NCBI GenBank assembly: GCA_002422505.1
Contig: DIVX01000162.1
Coordinates: 1-21,114 of the forward strand
DNA from: Desulfovibrio sp. UBA6121
Lineage (GTDB): Bacteria; Desulfobacterota; Desulfovibrionia; Desulfovibrionales; Desulfovibrionaceae
DNA: 21,114 nucleotides
Reading direction: 5' to 3'
The notes beneath the pieces are model-generated. The model was not told where the DNA came from. It did not search any database and saw only the letters and a program-made list of their open reading frames with translations. This document shows, piece by piece, positions 1-7,655 of this stretch (positions are counted from its first letter, which is position 1; every line of letters starts with the position of its first letter). Position numbers and translations under genes: made by a program.

Positions 1-94
1 ACTCGACCCACTCGGGGTTCCATTCTTCGAACTTCAACAGGAAGCCGTCTTCGTCAACTTCAAACTTTTTGCCTTTGTACTCGAGAATAGCCAT
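1..94 (-). CDS. dsrC: DsrC/TusE-family sulfur carrier protein (dissimilatory sulfite reductase-associated), 5' part only
   Basis: Only the first 31 codons lie in the window; the gene runs off the left edge. The start (MAILEYKGKKFEVDEDGFLL) and the following KFEEWNPEWVE closely match the DsrC N-terminus as I remember it from Desulfovibrio. DsrC is a small cytoplasmic protein of about 105 residues whose C-terminal cysteines carry sulfur from DsrAB sulfite reductase to the DsrMKJOP membrane complex; those cysteines are outside the window. The ATG at 94-92 is preceded by a strong Shine-Dalgarno sequence (TGAGGAGGAT, 110-101, minus strand). Gene content suggests a sulfate or sulfite reducer. TusE, the tRNA-thiolation relative, is the alternative, but the wording of this N-terminus favours DsrC. 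Confidence 0.9.
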   Translation of the reverse strand, partial: MAILEYKGKKFEVDEDGFLLKFEEWNPEWVE

Positions 95-195
95 ATTCGT
101 ATCCTCCTCAGTCTAGTTTACACGCTTCGCGCAGTCCGGGCCACAGCCGCCAGCAGCGGGCAGGTAGCCCGTGCGCTTTTCGATTTCCAACTGGC

Positions 196-224
196 TCTGT
201 AGCCCGAGAGCAAGAAATATTCAA
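196..224 (-). promoter_or_regulatory. Candidate sigma-70-like promoter for dsrC
   Basis: On the minus strand TTGAAT (224-219) and TACAGA (201-196) are separated by 17 bases, which would give a leader of roughly 95 nt to dsrC. The leader contains a small hairpin, CGGGC/GCCCG around a 5-base loop (157-171). The -10 match is only partial. The rest of the 261-base gap between dsrC and the HD gene shows no gene. I found no convincing promoter for the plus-strand operon in it. Confidence 0.3.
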
Positions 225-355
225 GGGCAATCTCACTTCGGCCCCGCCAGAAACCGCCAGGGCCGCGCTTTATTTTTCGGGCCGCTACTGGTAACAAGGA
301 GCGACGCGGCCAGCCCGGCGGCCGCAAACACAAACCAAGCGCAGGTCTTCGCCCC

Positions 356-1009
356 ATGCACCCCATGCGCCCCGCCATTCCCATGGCTCCCATGTGGCCG
401 GAGCTGCCGCCCCCGCCGCCCCCGGCGGCGCAGACCCTGCGCAGGCCGCCCTGGCGCGCCCCTTCCGAGGCGCGCTGCGTAGCCCTTTGGGACCGCTACG
501 AAATGCCCGAGCACATCCGCGCCCACAGCGCCAAGGTGGCTCTGGTGGCCAGCCAGGTGGCCGAGGCAGCGCTGGCCAAGGGCGTCGCCGTCTGCGTCGA
601 AACCGTGCGCGCCTCGGCCCTGTTGCACGACATCGCCAAAGCCTATTGCATAAAGCACGGCGGCCACCACGGCCAGCTGGGCGGAGCTTGGGCCATGGCC
701 GCAACCGGCCATCCCGTGCTGGCCCAGGGCGTCATCCACCACATCTGCTGGCCCTTTGAGCTGGACCTGCAACGTTTTTTTGCGCCCATCGCCGTGCTCT
801 ACGGCGACAAGCGCGTGGCCCACGACAAGATCGTGCCCATCGAGCAGCGCTTCGGCGACCTTCTGGACCGCTACGGCAAGACCCAGGAGATACGCGACCG
901 CATCGACAGCACCAACAGGCAGGCCAAGACCATCGAGGACGCCCTGTCGCAACTTCTGGAGATTGACCTCAATGCGCATGATTTTGATAGCAGGCGGCTG
1001 GTCGACTGA
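356..1009 (+). CDS. HD-domain metal-dependent phosphohydrolase
   Basis: Predicted cytoplasmic hydrolase of the HD superfamily; substrate unknown. Metal-binding signatures, numbered from this start, are His57 in RAHSAKVA, the HD pair His91-Asp92 in LLHDIAK, histidines 101/104/105, His119, His128-129 and Asp151 in YGDKRV. That is the usual spread of ligands in HD/HDIG proteins acting on phosphoester or nucleotide substrates. The first 40 residues are Pro/Ala/Met-rich and unlike the family. No clear ribosome-binding site precedes 356, so the true start could be a later ATG (383 or 392 are in frame candidates by eye) or another codon; the start is uncertain. The 3' end overlaps ddl by 38 bases in another frame, so the two are almost certainly co-transcribed, but this does not reveal the substrate. 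Confidence 0.8.
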   Translation: MHPMRPAIPMAPMWPELPPPPPPAAQTLRRPPWRAPSEARCVALWDRYEMPEHIRAHSAKVALVASQVAEAALAKGVAVCVETVRASALLHDIAKAYCIKHGGHHGQLGGAWAMAATGHPVLAQGVIHHICWPFELDLQRFFAPIAVLYGDKRVAHDKIVPIEQRFGDLLDRYGKTQEIRDRIDSTNRQAKTIEDALSQLLEIDLNAHDFDSRRLVD

Positions 1010-1907
1010 ACGCGAGGTTTCGCTTTCCGGCGCACGCGGCATAGAGCAGGCGCTGGTGGCCCTGGGGCACCAGGTGCGCTTCCTCGACCCGGCCCTCGAC
1101 TTCGCCCAAATCATCCCCGCCGCGCGCGAGGCGGACTTCGCCTTCCTGAACCTGCACGGCGCCCCCGGCGAGGACGGCCTCATCCAGGCCATGCTGGAAG
1201 AAGCGGGCTGCCCCTACCAGGGGGCCGGGCCCAAGGCTTCCTTTCTGGCCTTGAACAAGGCCGCGGCCAAGGCCCTGTATGCGGAAGCTGGCCTGCGCAC
1301 CCCGGCCTGGCGGCTTTACACCGGCATCCCCGGCGAGCGGCAGGACTTCGCCAGCGTGGGCCTGCCCTGCCCGCTCTTCGTCAAGCCCAACTCCGGCGGC
1401 TCCAGCCTGGGCATGAGCCGCGTGGCCGAGCCTGCGGACTTCGCCCCGGCCCTGGCCAAGGTTTTCGCCCTGGGGCAGGCCGCCCTGGTGGAAACAAGCG
1501 TGCCCGGCCTGGAGCTTACCTGCGCCGTGCTGGACGAGCGCGCCCTGCCGGTGATTCTCATCCGCCCGCGCGCGGGCACGGTGTTCTTCGACTACGAGAA
1601 CAAGTACGCGGCCGACGGCGCAGAGGAGATCTGCCCGGCCCCGGTGGACCCCGCCCTGACCGCGGAGGTGCAGCGCATGTCCGTGGCCGCGCACAAGACT
1701 CTGGGCATCGTGGGCTACAGCCGCTCGGACTTCATGGTCGATGCGGACGGACAGCCGTATATCTTGGAAACCAACACCCTGCCCGGCATGACGCCCACCA
1801 GCCTGTTGCCCAGGGCCGCCAAGGTCATCGGGCTGGACTTCAACGCCCTGGTGGCCGAACTGGTCCGCCTGGGTCTGGCCGCCCACCCCAGCCAGGCCCA
1901 AGCGTGA
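972..1907 (+). CDS. ddl: D-alanine--D-alanine ligase
   Basis: ATP-grasp ligase of 311 residues that joins two D-alanines for the peptidoglycan stem peptide in the cytoplasm. Visible signatures are the start MRMILIAGG with STEREVSLSG (N-terminal Ddl motif), LHGAPGEDG at about 61-69, the ATP-grasp segment FVKPNSGGSSLG at about 136-147, and ETNTLPGMT ending at about residue 274, which holds the metal and second D-Ala ligands. Length is typical for Ddl. The ATG at 972 was chosen because GGAG at 958-961 lies ten bases upstream and the protein then begins exactly at the first family strand; ATG 978 is possible. The open frame continues upstream to 756, but that part is the shadow of the HD gene. 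It overlaps the HD gene by 38 bases and touches waaA by four. Confidence 0.95.
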   Translation: MRMILIAGGWSTEREVSLSGARGIEQALVALGHQVRFLDPALDFAQIIPAAREADFAFLNLHGAPGEDGLIQAMLEEAGCPYQGAGPKASFLALNKAAAKALYAEAGLRTPAWRLYTGIPGERQDFASVGLPCPLFVKPNSGGSSLGMSRVAEPADFAPALAKVFALGQAALVETSVPGLELTCAVLDERALPVILIRPRAGTVFFDYENKYAADGAEEICPAPVDPALTAEVQRMSVAAHKTLGIVGYSRSDFMVDADGQPYILETNTLPGMTPTSLLPRAAKVIGLDFNALVAELVRLGLAAHPSQAQA

Positions 1908-3244
1908 GCCGCGCCACGCGCCACGCCCCGGCAGCCCCCCCTGCGCGGGCCAAGCTTCCCGCCCTGACCAGCGCCATGCTGAGCCTCTATGGCCTGGCCT
2001 GGCACGCGGTGTTGCCGGGCCTAAAGCGCAACAAGCGCCTGGGCGAGGGCTGGCGCTGGCGCACCCTGGCCGCTGGCAGCCCGCCCAAGGCCGACCTGTG
2101 GCTGCAGGCCGCCTCCGGGGGCGAGGCCTACCTGGCCTGGGAACTGCTGCGCCGCCTGCCAGAGCATCTGCCCGCTTGCTACGCGGGAAAAAAGCCCGTG
2201 GTGCTGGCCACCACCTTCACCCGCCAGGGGCTCGACGTGCTGGAAAAGGCGCGCGAGGCCTTGGCGGAAAGCATCGACCTGCTGCCCACGTGGTTCCCCT
2301 TCGACATGCCCGGCCGCATGGAGCGCGCCCTGGAGGCCATAGCCCCCAAGGCCGTGGCCTTGCTGGAAACCGAGCTTTGGCCCGGCCTTTTGGCCGCCTG
2401 CCGCAGGCGCGGCGTTCCAGCCCTGGTGCTCAACGGCCGCATGACCGGCAAGAGCCTGGCGGGCTACCAGCACGTGCGCGGTTTTTGGCGCTCGCTGGGC
2501 CCGGCGCGCGTGCTTGCGGTTTCCGATGACGACGCCGCCCGCTTCGCCCGGCTGTTTCCCGAGGCGCGCACCGGCGTCATGCACAACATCAAGTTCGACC
2601 GCCTGGACTTCGCCCCGGCCCCGCCCCGGCCGGAGCTGGCCGCCCTTTTGCCCCAGCAGGGCGCGGCAGCGCCCTTCATCGTGCTCGGCAGCGTGCGCAA
2701 GCAAGAGGAACGCGCGGTGCTGGGCATCATCCAGGGCCTGCTGGCGCGGGTGCCCGGCGCGGTCATCGGGCTATTTCCCCGGCACATGGAGCGCCTGGAG
2801 GACTGGCAGGAGCTGCTGACGGAAGCGGGCGTGCCCTTTGCCCGGCGCAGCGCGGGCGCGGCGGCCCGGCCCGGCTCCGTGCTGCTGTGGGACGCCTTTG
2901 GCGAAATGGGCGCGGCGTTCGCCCTGGCCAGCGCCTGTTTCCTGGGCGGCAGCCTGGCCGATCTTGGCGGGCAAAACTTTCTGGAGCCCCTGGCCCATGG
3001 CGTGGTGCCGGTCATCGGGCCGTTCTGGTCCAATTTCGCCTGGGTGGGCGAAGAAATCTTCACCACCGGGCTGGTGCGCCAGGAGCGCGATGCAACCGGC
3101 GTGCTTGAGGCCTTGTGCGGCCTGGCCCAAGACATCCCGGACCGCGAGACCGTGCGGCGGGCGGCCGGGGAGTATGTAGCGTTGCGCCGGGGCGGCGCGG
3201 AGGCCGCTTGCCAGGCTGTTGCCGAATGCCTAATTTCAGAGTAA
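1904..3244 (+). CDS. waaA: 3-deoxy-D-manno-octulosonic acid (Kdo) transferase
   Basis: Glycosyltransferase (GT30) that adds Kdo from CMP-Kdo to lipid IVA on the cytoplasmic face of the inner membrane. Recognisable segments are ASGGEAYLAWELLRRL (the S-GE acceptor motif region), LLPTWFPFDMPGRMERAL, ALLETELWPGLL, ALVLNGRMTGKSLAGY, and the C-terminal donor-site region GGSLADLGGQNFLEPLAHG followed by GPFWSNF. The GTG at 1904 overlaps the ddl stop as GTGA, suggesting translational coupling, and gives 446 residues. An internal ATG at 1976 (residue 25) starts MLSLYGLAWHAVLPGL, which resembles the usual WaaA membrane-proximal N-terminus, so the true start may be there; neither has an obvious ribosome-binding site. 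The next gene, kdsB, makes its donor substrate. Confidence 0.93.
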   Translation: MSRATRHAPAAPPARAKLPALTSAMLSLYGLAWHAVLPGLKRNKRLGEGWRWRTLAAGSPPKADLWLQAASGGEAYLAWELLRRLPEHLPACYAGKKPVVLATTFTRQGLDVLEKAREALAESIDLLPTWFPFDMPGRMERALEAIAPKAVALLETELWPGLLAACRRRGVPALVLNGRMTGKSLAGYQHVRGFWRSLGPARVLAVSDDDAARFARLFPEARTGVMHNIKFDRLDFAPAPPRPELAALLPQQGAAAPFIVLGSVRKQEERAVLGIIQGLLARVPGAVIGLFPRHMERLEDWQELLTEAGVPFARRSAGAAARPGSVLLWDAFGEMGAAFALASACFLGGSLADLGGQNFLEPLAHGVVPVIGPFWSNFAWVGEEIFTTGLVRQERDATGVLEALCGLAQDIPDRETVRRAAGEYVALRRGGAEAACQAVAECLISE

Positions 3245-3268
3245 ATACTCAGCGGAGTTGTGAAGCGC

Positions 3269-4033
3269 ATGAAGTCTCTGCCCCCCTGTTACGCAATCAT
3301 CCCGGCACGGTATGATTCCTCGCGCTTTCCGGGCAAGCCGCTGGTTCCCATCCTCGGCGTGCCCATGTGCGTGCGCGTGCACCAACGGGCCAGCCTGTGC
3401 GCGCTCTTCGCCAAGGTGGTGCTGGCCACGGACGACGAGCGCATAATGGCTGTGGCGCGCCAGTGGAACATACCGGCGCTTTTGACCGCACGCGAGCACC
3501 AGAGCGGCACCGACCGCGTGCTGGAGGCCGCGCGGCTCATCGGCGCCCAGGCCGACAGCGTAGTGGTGAACGTGCAGGGCGACGAGCCCGCCCTTGACCC
3601 GGCCATGCTTGAGGAACTGCTGGCCCCCTTTTGCGGGCCGCAGGGCGCGGCCGTGCAGGTGGCCACCCTGGCCACGCCCATGGACCGCCAGGAGGCGGCC
3701 AGTCCGGACAGGGTGAAGGTGGTGCTGGACGCGCAAGGCCGCGCGCTGTATTTTTCCCGCGCTGCCATTCCCCACAGCCGCGACGGCGCAGGCGAAGACG
3801 AGGCCGGGCCGCTGTTGCACGTGGGATTGTACGCCTTCCGCATGGCCGCCTTGGAGCGCTTCGCCGCGCTGCCGCAGGGCCGCCTGGAGCGCACGGAAAA
3901 ATTGGAACAGCTAAGGCTTCTGGAAAACGCCATCCCCATCCATGTGGCCGTAACCGGCCGCAAAAGCCACGGGGTGGACAGGCCGGAAGACGTGGAACAC
4001 ATCGAAAACATCCTGCGGGAGCAAGCAATATGA
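3269..4033 (+). CDS. kdsB: 3-deoxy-manno-octulosonate cytidylyltransferase (CMP-Kdo synthetase)
   Basis: Cytoplasmic nucleotidyltransferase that activates Kdo with CTP, giving the donor used by WaaA encoded just upstream. Family signatures are AIIPARYDSSRFPGKPL at the N-terminus (CTP-binding loop), VLATDDERI, EHQSGTDRV, VVNVQGDEP (metal-binding Asp) and HVGLYAFR. The protein is 254 residues from the ATG at 3269, close to the usual 245-255. An in-frame GTG at 3260 is possible, but the likely ribosome-binding site GGAG (3254-3257) would then be only two bases away; it is eleven bases from the ATG. The stop overlaps the carA start as ATGA. Confidence 0.95.
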   Translation: MKSLPPCYAIIPARYDSSRFPGKPLVPILGVPMCVRVHQRASLCALFAKVVLATDDERIMAVARQWNIPALLTAREHQSGTDRVLEAARLIGAQADSVVVNVQGDEPALDPAMLEELLAPFCGPQGAAVQVATLATPMDRQEAASPDRVKVVLDAQGRALYFSRAAIPHSRDGAGEDEAGPLLHVGLYAFRMAALERFAALPQGRLERTEKLEQLRLLENAIPIHVAVTGRKSHGVDRPEDVEHIENILREQAI

Positions 4034-5148
4034 AAGCGATTTTGGCCCTTGAAGACGGCACCTGGTTCGAGGGCGCCTCGTTCACCGGCCCCGGCGAGAC
4101 CGGCGGAGAAGCCATCTTCAACACCGGCATGACCGGCTACCAGGAGATCCTCACCGATCCTTCCTACGTTGGGCAGATGGTCTGCATGACCTACCCGCTC
4201 ATCGGCAACTACGGCGTGAACAAAGAAGACGTCGAGTCGCACAAGATCGGGGCCGAGGCCCTCATCGTCAAGGAGTGCTGCAAGGAGCCCTCCAACTGGC
4301 GCGCGCACATGTCCCTGCCGGACTACCTGAAAAAGGCCGGCGTGATGGGCATTGAGGGCATAGACACCCGCGCCCTGACGCGCCACCTGCGCCTGCACGG
4401 CGCCATGCGCGGCGTCATCTCCACCAGCGGCGCCCCGCAGGAACTGGTCAAGAAGGCCCAGGCCCTGCCCAGCATGGAAGGCCTGAACCTGGCGGACAAG
4501 GTAAGCGCGAAAAAGCCCTATCTGTGGACCGGCAGCGACACCAAGGACGTGGACCTGAGCGGGTTCAAGTGGTCCGGCGGCGGCCCCAGGCTGGTGGTGT
4601 ACGATTTCGGCATCAAGTGGAACATTCTGCGCCTGCTGGCCGCCCAGGGCTTCGACATGCTCGTGGTGCCCTCCAACTTCACCCACCAGCAGGTGGTGGC
4701 CCTCGCCCCGGATGCCGTGTTCCTTTCAAACGGCCCCGGCGACCCGGCTGTGGTGAAAAACGCCATCGAGGCCACCAAGGTCTTTGCCGACAAATACCCT
4801 GTGGCGGGCATCTGCCTGGGCCACCAGATCATGGGCCTGGCCCTTGGCGGCCGCGCCTACAAGCTCAAGTTCGGCCACCACGGCTGCAACCATCCGGTCA
4901 TGGACATGGAGTCGGGCAAAATCGAGATATCTTCACAGAACCACGGTTTCTGCGTCGATATCGACCACCTGCCGGAGCTCAAGGTCACCCACAGGAACTT
5001 GAACGACCAGACCCTTGAGGGCTTCGCCCACACCACCAAGCCGCTCATCGCCATACAGTTTCACCCCGAGGCGGCGCCCGGCCCCCACGACAGCGCCTAC
5101 TTCTTCCGCCGCTTCCGCGACCTGGTGCGCCAGGCCACAGGCAAGTAA
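4030..5148 (+). CDS. carA: Carbamoyl-phosphate synthase small (glutaminase) subunit
   Basis: Class I glutamine amidotransferase subunit of 372 residues. It releases ammonia from glutamine for the large subunit CarB to make carbamoyl phosphate for pyrimidines and arginine. The N-terminal CarA domain shows LEDGTWFEG, GEAIFNTGMTGYQEILTDPSY and GIEGIDTRALTRHLR. The C-terminal glutaminase domain shows VVYDFGIKWNILR, SNGPGDP, the nucleophile-elbow GICLGHQIMGLALGG with its cysteine, and FHPEAAPGPHD with the catalytic His-Glu. The start is the ATG overlapping the kdsB stop (ATGA); the frame is open much further upstream, but only as the shadow of kdsB. carB is not in the window. A 57-base gap with a hairpin follows. 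Confidence 0.97.
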   Translation: MKAILALEDGTWFEGASFTGPGETGGEAIFNTGMTGYQEILTDPSYVGQMVCMTYPLIGNYGVNKEDVESHKIGAEALIVKECCKEPSNWRAHMSLPDYLKKAGVMGIEGIDTRALTRHLRLHGAMRGVISTSGAPQELVKKAQALPSMEGLNLADKVSAKKPYLWTGSDTKDVDLSGFKWSGGGPRLVVYDFGIKWNILRLLAAQGFDMLVVPSNFTHQQVVALAPDAVFLSNGPGDPAVVKNAIEATKVFADKYPVAGICLGHQIMGLALGGRAYKLKFGHHGCNHPVMDMESGKIEISSQNHGFCVDIDHLPELKVTHRNLNDQTLEGFAHTTKPLIAIQFHPEAAPGPHDSAYFFRRFRDLVRQATGK

Positions 5149-5170
5149 CAGGCGGAACAAACAGGCCAAC

Positions 5171-5188
5171 GCCCGCGGCAACGCGGGC
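5171..5188 (+). other. Intercistronic GNRA-loop hairpin next to a ribosome-binding site
   Basis: GCCCGCG, loop GCAA, CGCGGGC: a perfect seven-pair stem closed by a GNRA tetraloop. It ends one base before the AGGAGG ribosome-binding site (5190-5195) of the next gene. There is no T-run, so it is unlikely to be an intrinsic terminator. It could protect the upstream mRNA 3' end, mark a processing point, or limit access to the ribosome-binding site. Structure is seen; function is inference. Confidence 0.5.
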
Positions 5189-5204
5189 CAGGAGGCACAC
5201 GTAC

Positions 5205-6008
5205 ATGTCAGGCGAACTCACCAAGGCCCGCCAAAAGCTCACGGGCATCAACGCGAGCCTCAAGATGGGCAAGTACATGGCCGCCGCCCAGGCCCTGAAC
5301 GACGCCATCGTCATAATGCTCTCCGCGCAGCTGATGAAAAGCGAGCGCGAAGAGTTCGCCCAGATGCTTGAAAGCACCGTGTACGCCTTGAACAATCACA
5401 AGGAGTTGCGCAAGGTCTACCCGTTGCTGCTGCACTACGCCCCCGGCGCGGAAAAGAAGCTGCTGGAAGAAATTTATGAGATGCGCAAGGTGCTGCAGGA
5501 GGACGTGAACGAGAACGCCCAGAAGGACCTTGTGGCCCTGGAAGCGCGCAAAAGCGAAGGGCTGGCCAAGGGGCAGCAGCACCTGGACCAGCAGCAGTTC
5601 GACGAGGCCCGGCAGGTTTTCGACAAGCTCACCAGCGAGTTCCCCGGCGATTCCGAGCTCAAGGCCGACATCGCCGACCGCTACTACAAGTCCGGCCTGA
5701 ACCAGGACGCCGTGGGCCACCTGAGCCAGGCCATCAACGAATCGCCGGAGTCCATCCATCTGTACAACCGCATCGGCATCGTGCTGCGCAAGATGAAGGA
5801 CTTCGAGAGCGCCGAGAACTACTACCGCCGCGCCCTGGGCATCTGCAAAACCGACGAGTACCTGTTCTTCAACCTGGGGCGGTTGTACTACGACTGGCAG
5901 CAATGGGGCAAAATGGCCGAGGCCGCCAAAATGGCCGTGGCCATCAACCCCGATTTCGTAGAGGCCAAGAAGCTGCTGGCCTTTGCCCAGAAGAAGCTGG
6001 AGTTCTAG
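5205..6008 (+). CDS. Tetratricopeptide-repeat protein, function unknown
   Basis: A 267-residue soluble protein with no signal peptide or membrane segment visible. Residues 1-110 are helical and Lys/Glu-rich and not recognised. From about 119 onward there are four consecutive TPR-like units (about 119-150, 153-185, 187-217, 219-252), with typical pairs such as FDEARQVFDKL, ESAENYYRRAL and MAEAAKMAVAINPD. TPR arrays are protein-binding scaffolds, so the protein probably works through partners. The start is well supported by AGGAGG nine bases before the ATG. It lies 57 bases after carA and 26 bases before the flavoprotein gene, so it could be in the same transcript, but the neighbours do not define a role. 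Confidence 0.85.
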   Translation: MSGELTKARQKLTGINASLKMGKYMAAAQALNDAIVIMLSAQLMKSEREEFAQMLESTVYALNNHKELRKVYPLLLHYAPGAEKKLLEEIYEMRKVLQEDVNENAQKDLVALEARKSEGLAKGQQHLDQQQFDEARQVFDKLTSEFPGDSELKADIADRYYKSGLNQDAVGHLSQAINESPESIHLYNRIGIVLRKMKDFESAENYYRRALGICKTDEYLFFNLGRLYYDWQQWGKMAEAAKMAVAINPDFVEAKKLLAFAQKKLEF

Positions 6009-6034
6009 CCCGGCCCCGAAATAAAGGAAGCCCC

Positions 6035-7618
6035 GTGCCGCCCGCCCGCGCCGACACCGCCTGCCATGTGCTTGTGCTGGGCGCGGGCCTGGCCGGAATG
6101 CGCGCCGCCTGGGCCGCCAAAGAGGCCGCGCCCGCCTTGCGCGTGCTGCTTGTCTGCCCGCAAAAGAGCCCCTGCGGCTCCTCCTTCGCCAACCGCAACA
6201 ACGCCCTGGGCCTGCAAGCCCCTGCAGAGCACGAGGCTCCAGCCTTCGTAGATGAGGCCCTGCGCCTTGCGCGGCCCGGCTTTGCCGACCCGGAGCTTGT
6301 GCGCGCCCTGGCCTGCGACGCCCCGGCCCGCTTGGCCGAGCTGCTGGACCTGGGCCTGGCCTTCCGCCGCCTGCCAGGGGGCGGGCTGGCCCGCTTTTCC
6401 GCCTGCTTCAGCACCGCGCAACGCGCCGTGATCTTCGACGGCCTGGCCGCTGCCCGCGCCGCGCTGCTGGCCAAGGTGCACGGGCTTGGCGTGCAGGTGC
6501 TGCACGGCTATGAGGCCCTGGAGCTGCTGCGGGGCGCGGACGGGCGGCTATGCGGGGCGCGGCTGGCGGCCAGGCGCGGCGGCAAGGCGCTGACCCTGCG
6601 GGCCGGGGCGGTCATCGCCGCCCTGGGCGGTCCGGCCCCGCTCTTCGCCCGGCGCATTTGCGGGCCGCCGGGGGTGGCCGTGGGCGGCTTGGCCTACGGA
6701 CTGCTGGAAAGCGCCGGGGCGCAGCTGGTGAACGCGCGCTACCTGCAATTCTTTTGGGGCGCAGCGGCAGACGGCTCCTTCGTCAATCCGGGCGCTTTGC
6801 CCTGGCCCGAGGAATGGGCCGCCCTGGCCGCCCTTCGGCGCGGGCATTGCCCCGTGGCCTATGCCCTGCCCGATGCGGCCCTGGACCGGGCGCTGCTGGC
6901 CCGGCGCGGAGCCAATGGCCTGGTGCGGCCACTGGACGCGGCAGCGGGCAAAACGCCGGGCGCGGCAGCGGATCAGCAGCCCTTGGCGCTTTTTGCCCAC
7001 GCGGGCAACGGCGGCGCGCGCATCGACGCGCAGGGCCGCACCACGACGCCGGGGTTGTATGCCTGCGGCGAGTGCGCGGGCGGCATGCACGGCGCGCAAC
7101 GCCTGGGCGGCGGCATGGTGCTTTCGGCCCTCGTGTTCGGCGCGCGCGCAGGGGCGGCTGCGGCGCAGGAGGCAGAGGCCGCCGCCTCGCAGGCTACGGA
7201 GCTTACGACATCCTTGGACAGCGCGCCCGCCCCCGGCCTGGCCGTGCCCGATCTGACCTTGCCCGATCTGACCTTGCCCGGTCTGACCTTGCCCGTGGAC
7301 GCAGCCTTTCTGCGCCGCCTGCGCCGGGGCATGGACCGTCACGCCCAGCCCTTCGCTCAGTCAAACGCTCAGCCCGCCGCTCAGCCCGCCGCTCAGCCCG
7401 CCGCTCAGTCTGACGATCAGCCTGGCGATCAGCCTGGCGATCAGCTTGGCGCCCTCCCTGGCAGCGCGCCCGGCTCAAGCCTGGCGGCCTTCGCCACCTG
7501 GCTGCGGCAGCAGGCAAGGCAGGCCCCTGGCCAGCGGCAGCGCTTGCTGGCGCGCTCAGCCCTGCTGGTGCTCGATCAAAAAGCGCCCGGCCAGGCGGGG
7601 TGCGCAAACGGGGAGTGA
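6035..7618 (+). CDS. FAD-dependent oxidoreductase of the succinate dehydrogenase/L-aspartate oxidase flavoprotein family, divergent
   Basis: A 527-residue protein with an N-terminal dinucleotide-binding motif (VLVLGAGLAGMRAAWAAKEA) and a strong C-terminal flavoprotein signature (GLYACGECAGGMHGAQRLGG followed by MVLSALVFGARAG), both typical of the SdhA/FrdA/NadB family. One catalytic-type histidine appears kept in HAGNGG (family HxxxGG). The substrate-site motif QFHPT seems replaced by QFFWG, and the terminal ESRG-type motif is absent after LLARSALLVLDQ, so classical succinate or aspartate oxidation is doubtful. The C-terminal third carries two in-frame tandem repeats (residues about 404-420 and 440-471). 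GTG at 6035 was chosen because AAGGAAG (6024-6030) precedes it and the dinucleotide fold starts soon after; the open frame back to 5903 overlaps the TPR gene. Partner subunits are not visible nearby. Confidence 0.8.
   Translation: MPPARADTACHVLVLGAGLAGMRAAWAAKEAAPALRVLLVCPQKSPCGSSFANRNNALGLQAPAEHEAPAFVDEALRLARPGFADPELVRALACDAPARLAELLDLGLAFRRLPGGGLARFSACFSTAQRAVIFDGLAAARAALLAKVHGLGVQVLHGYEALELLRGADGRLCGARLAARRGGKALTLRAGAVIAALGGPAPLFARRICGPPGVAVGGLAYGLLESAGAQLVNARYLQFFWGAAADGSFVNPGALPWPEEWAALAALRRGHCPVAYALPDAALDRALLARRGANGLVRPLDAAAGKTPGAAADQQPLALFAHAGNGGARIDAQGRTTTPGLYACGECAGGMHGAQRLGGGMVLSALVFGARAGAAAAQEAEAAASQATELTTSLDSAPAPGLAVPDLTLPDLTLPGLTLPVDAAFLRRLRRGMDRHAQPFAQSNAQPAAQPAAQPAAQSDDQPGDQPGDQLGALPGSAPGSSLAAFATWLRQQARQAPGQRQRLLARSALLVLDQKAPGQAGCANGE
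7246..7295 (+). repeat. 15-bp in-frame tandem repeat in the flavoprotein gene
   Basis: Three copies of GCCCGATCTGACCTT (the third with one change, GGTCTG) at 7246-7260, 7261-7275 and 7276-7290, followed by a partial copy. They encode repeated PDLTL units. Near-identity at the DNA level points to recent slippage or unequal exchange. Confidence 0.95.
7354..7449 (+). repeat. 12-bp in-frame tandem repeat array (8 units) in the flavoprotein gene
   Basis: Eight consecutive 12-base units from 7354 to 7449, of the forms CGCTCAGCCCGC (three identical copies) and CGATCAGCCTGG (two identical, one variant), plus degenerate end units. They encode a hydrophilic AQPA/DQPG repeat. Unit length is a multiple of three, so copy-number changes keep the frame. 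The array lies between the flavin domain and the vestigial C-terminal helical domain. Confidence 0.95.
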
Positions 7619-7655
7619 GGCAGGCCGCAGGGCAAGCCGCCAGCCCCTGGCGTGG

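Noticed and set aside
233..1192. A 319-codon minus-strand open frame opposite the HD gene and ddl
   Set aside because: Shadow frame: low-information translation, no ribosome-binding site, and the opposite strand has conserved catalytic motifs.
3631..4029. Upstream extension of CarA
   Set aside because: It is the shadow of kdsB; the family N-terminus MKAILALEDGTWFEG starts at 4030.
3289..4686. A 465-codon minus-strand open frame opposite kdsB and carA
   Set aside because: Both plus-strand genes are unmistakable and overlap as ATGA; the antisense translation shows no motif and spans two genes.
5903..6034. N-terminal extension of the FAD oxidoreductase
   Set aside because: It overlaps the end of the TPR gene, and its translation is Gly/Arg/Gln-rich without family similarity; GTG 6035 with an upstream ribosome-binding site fits better.
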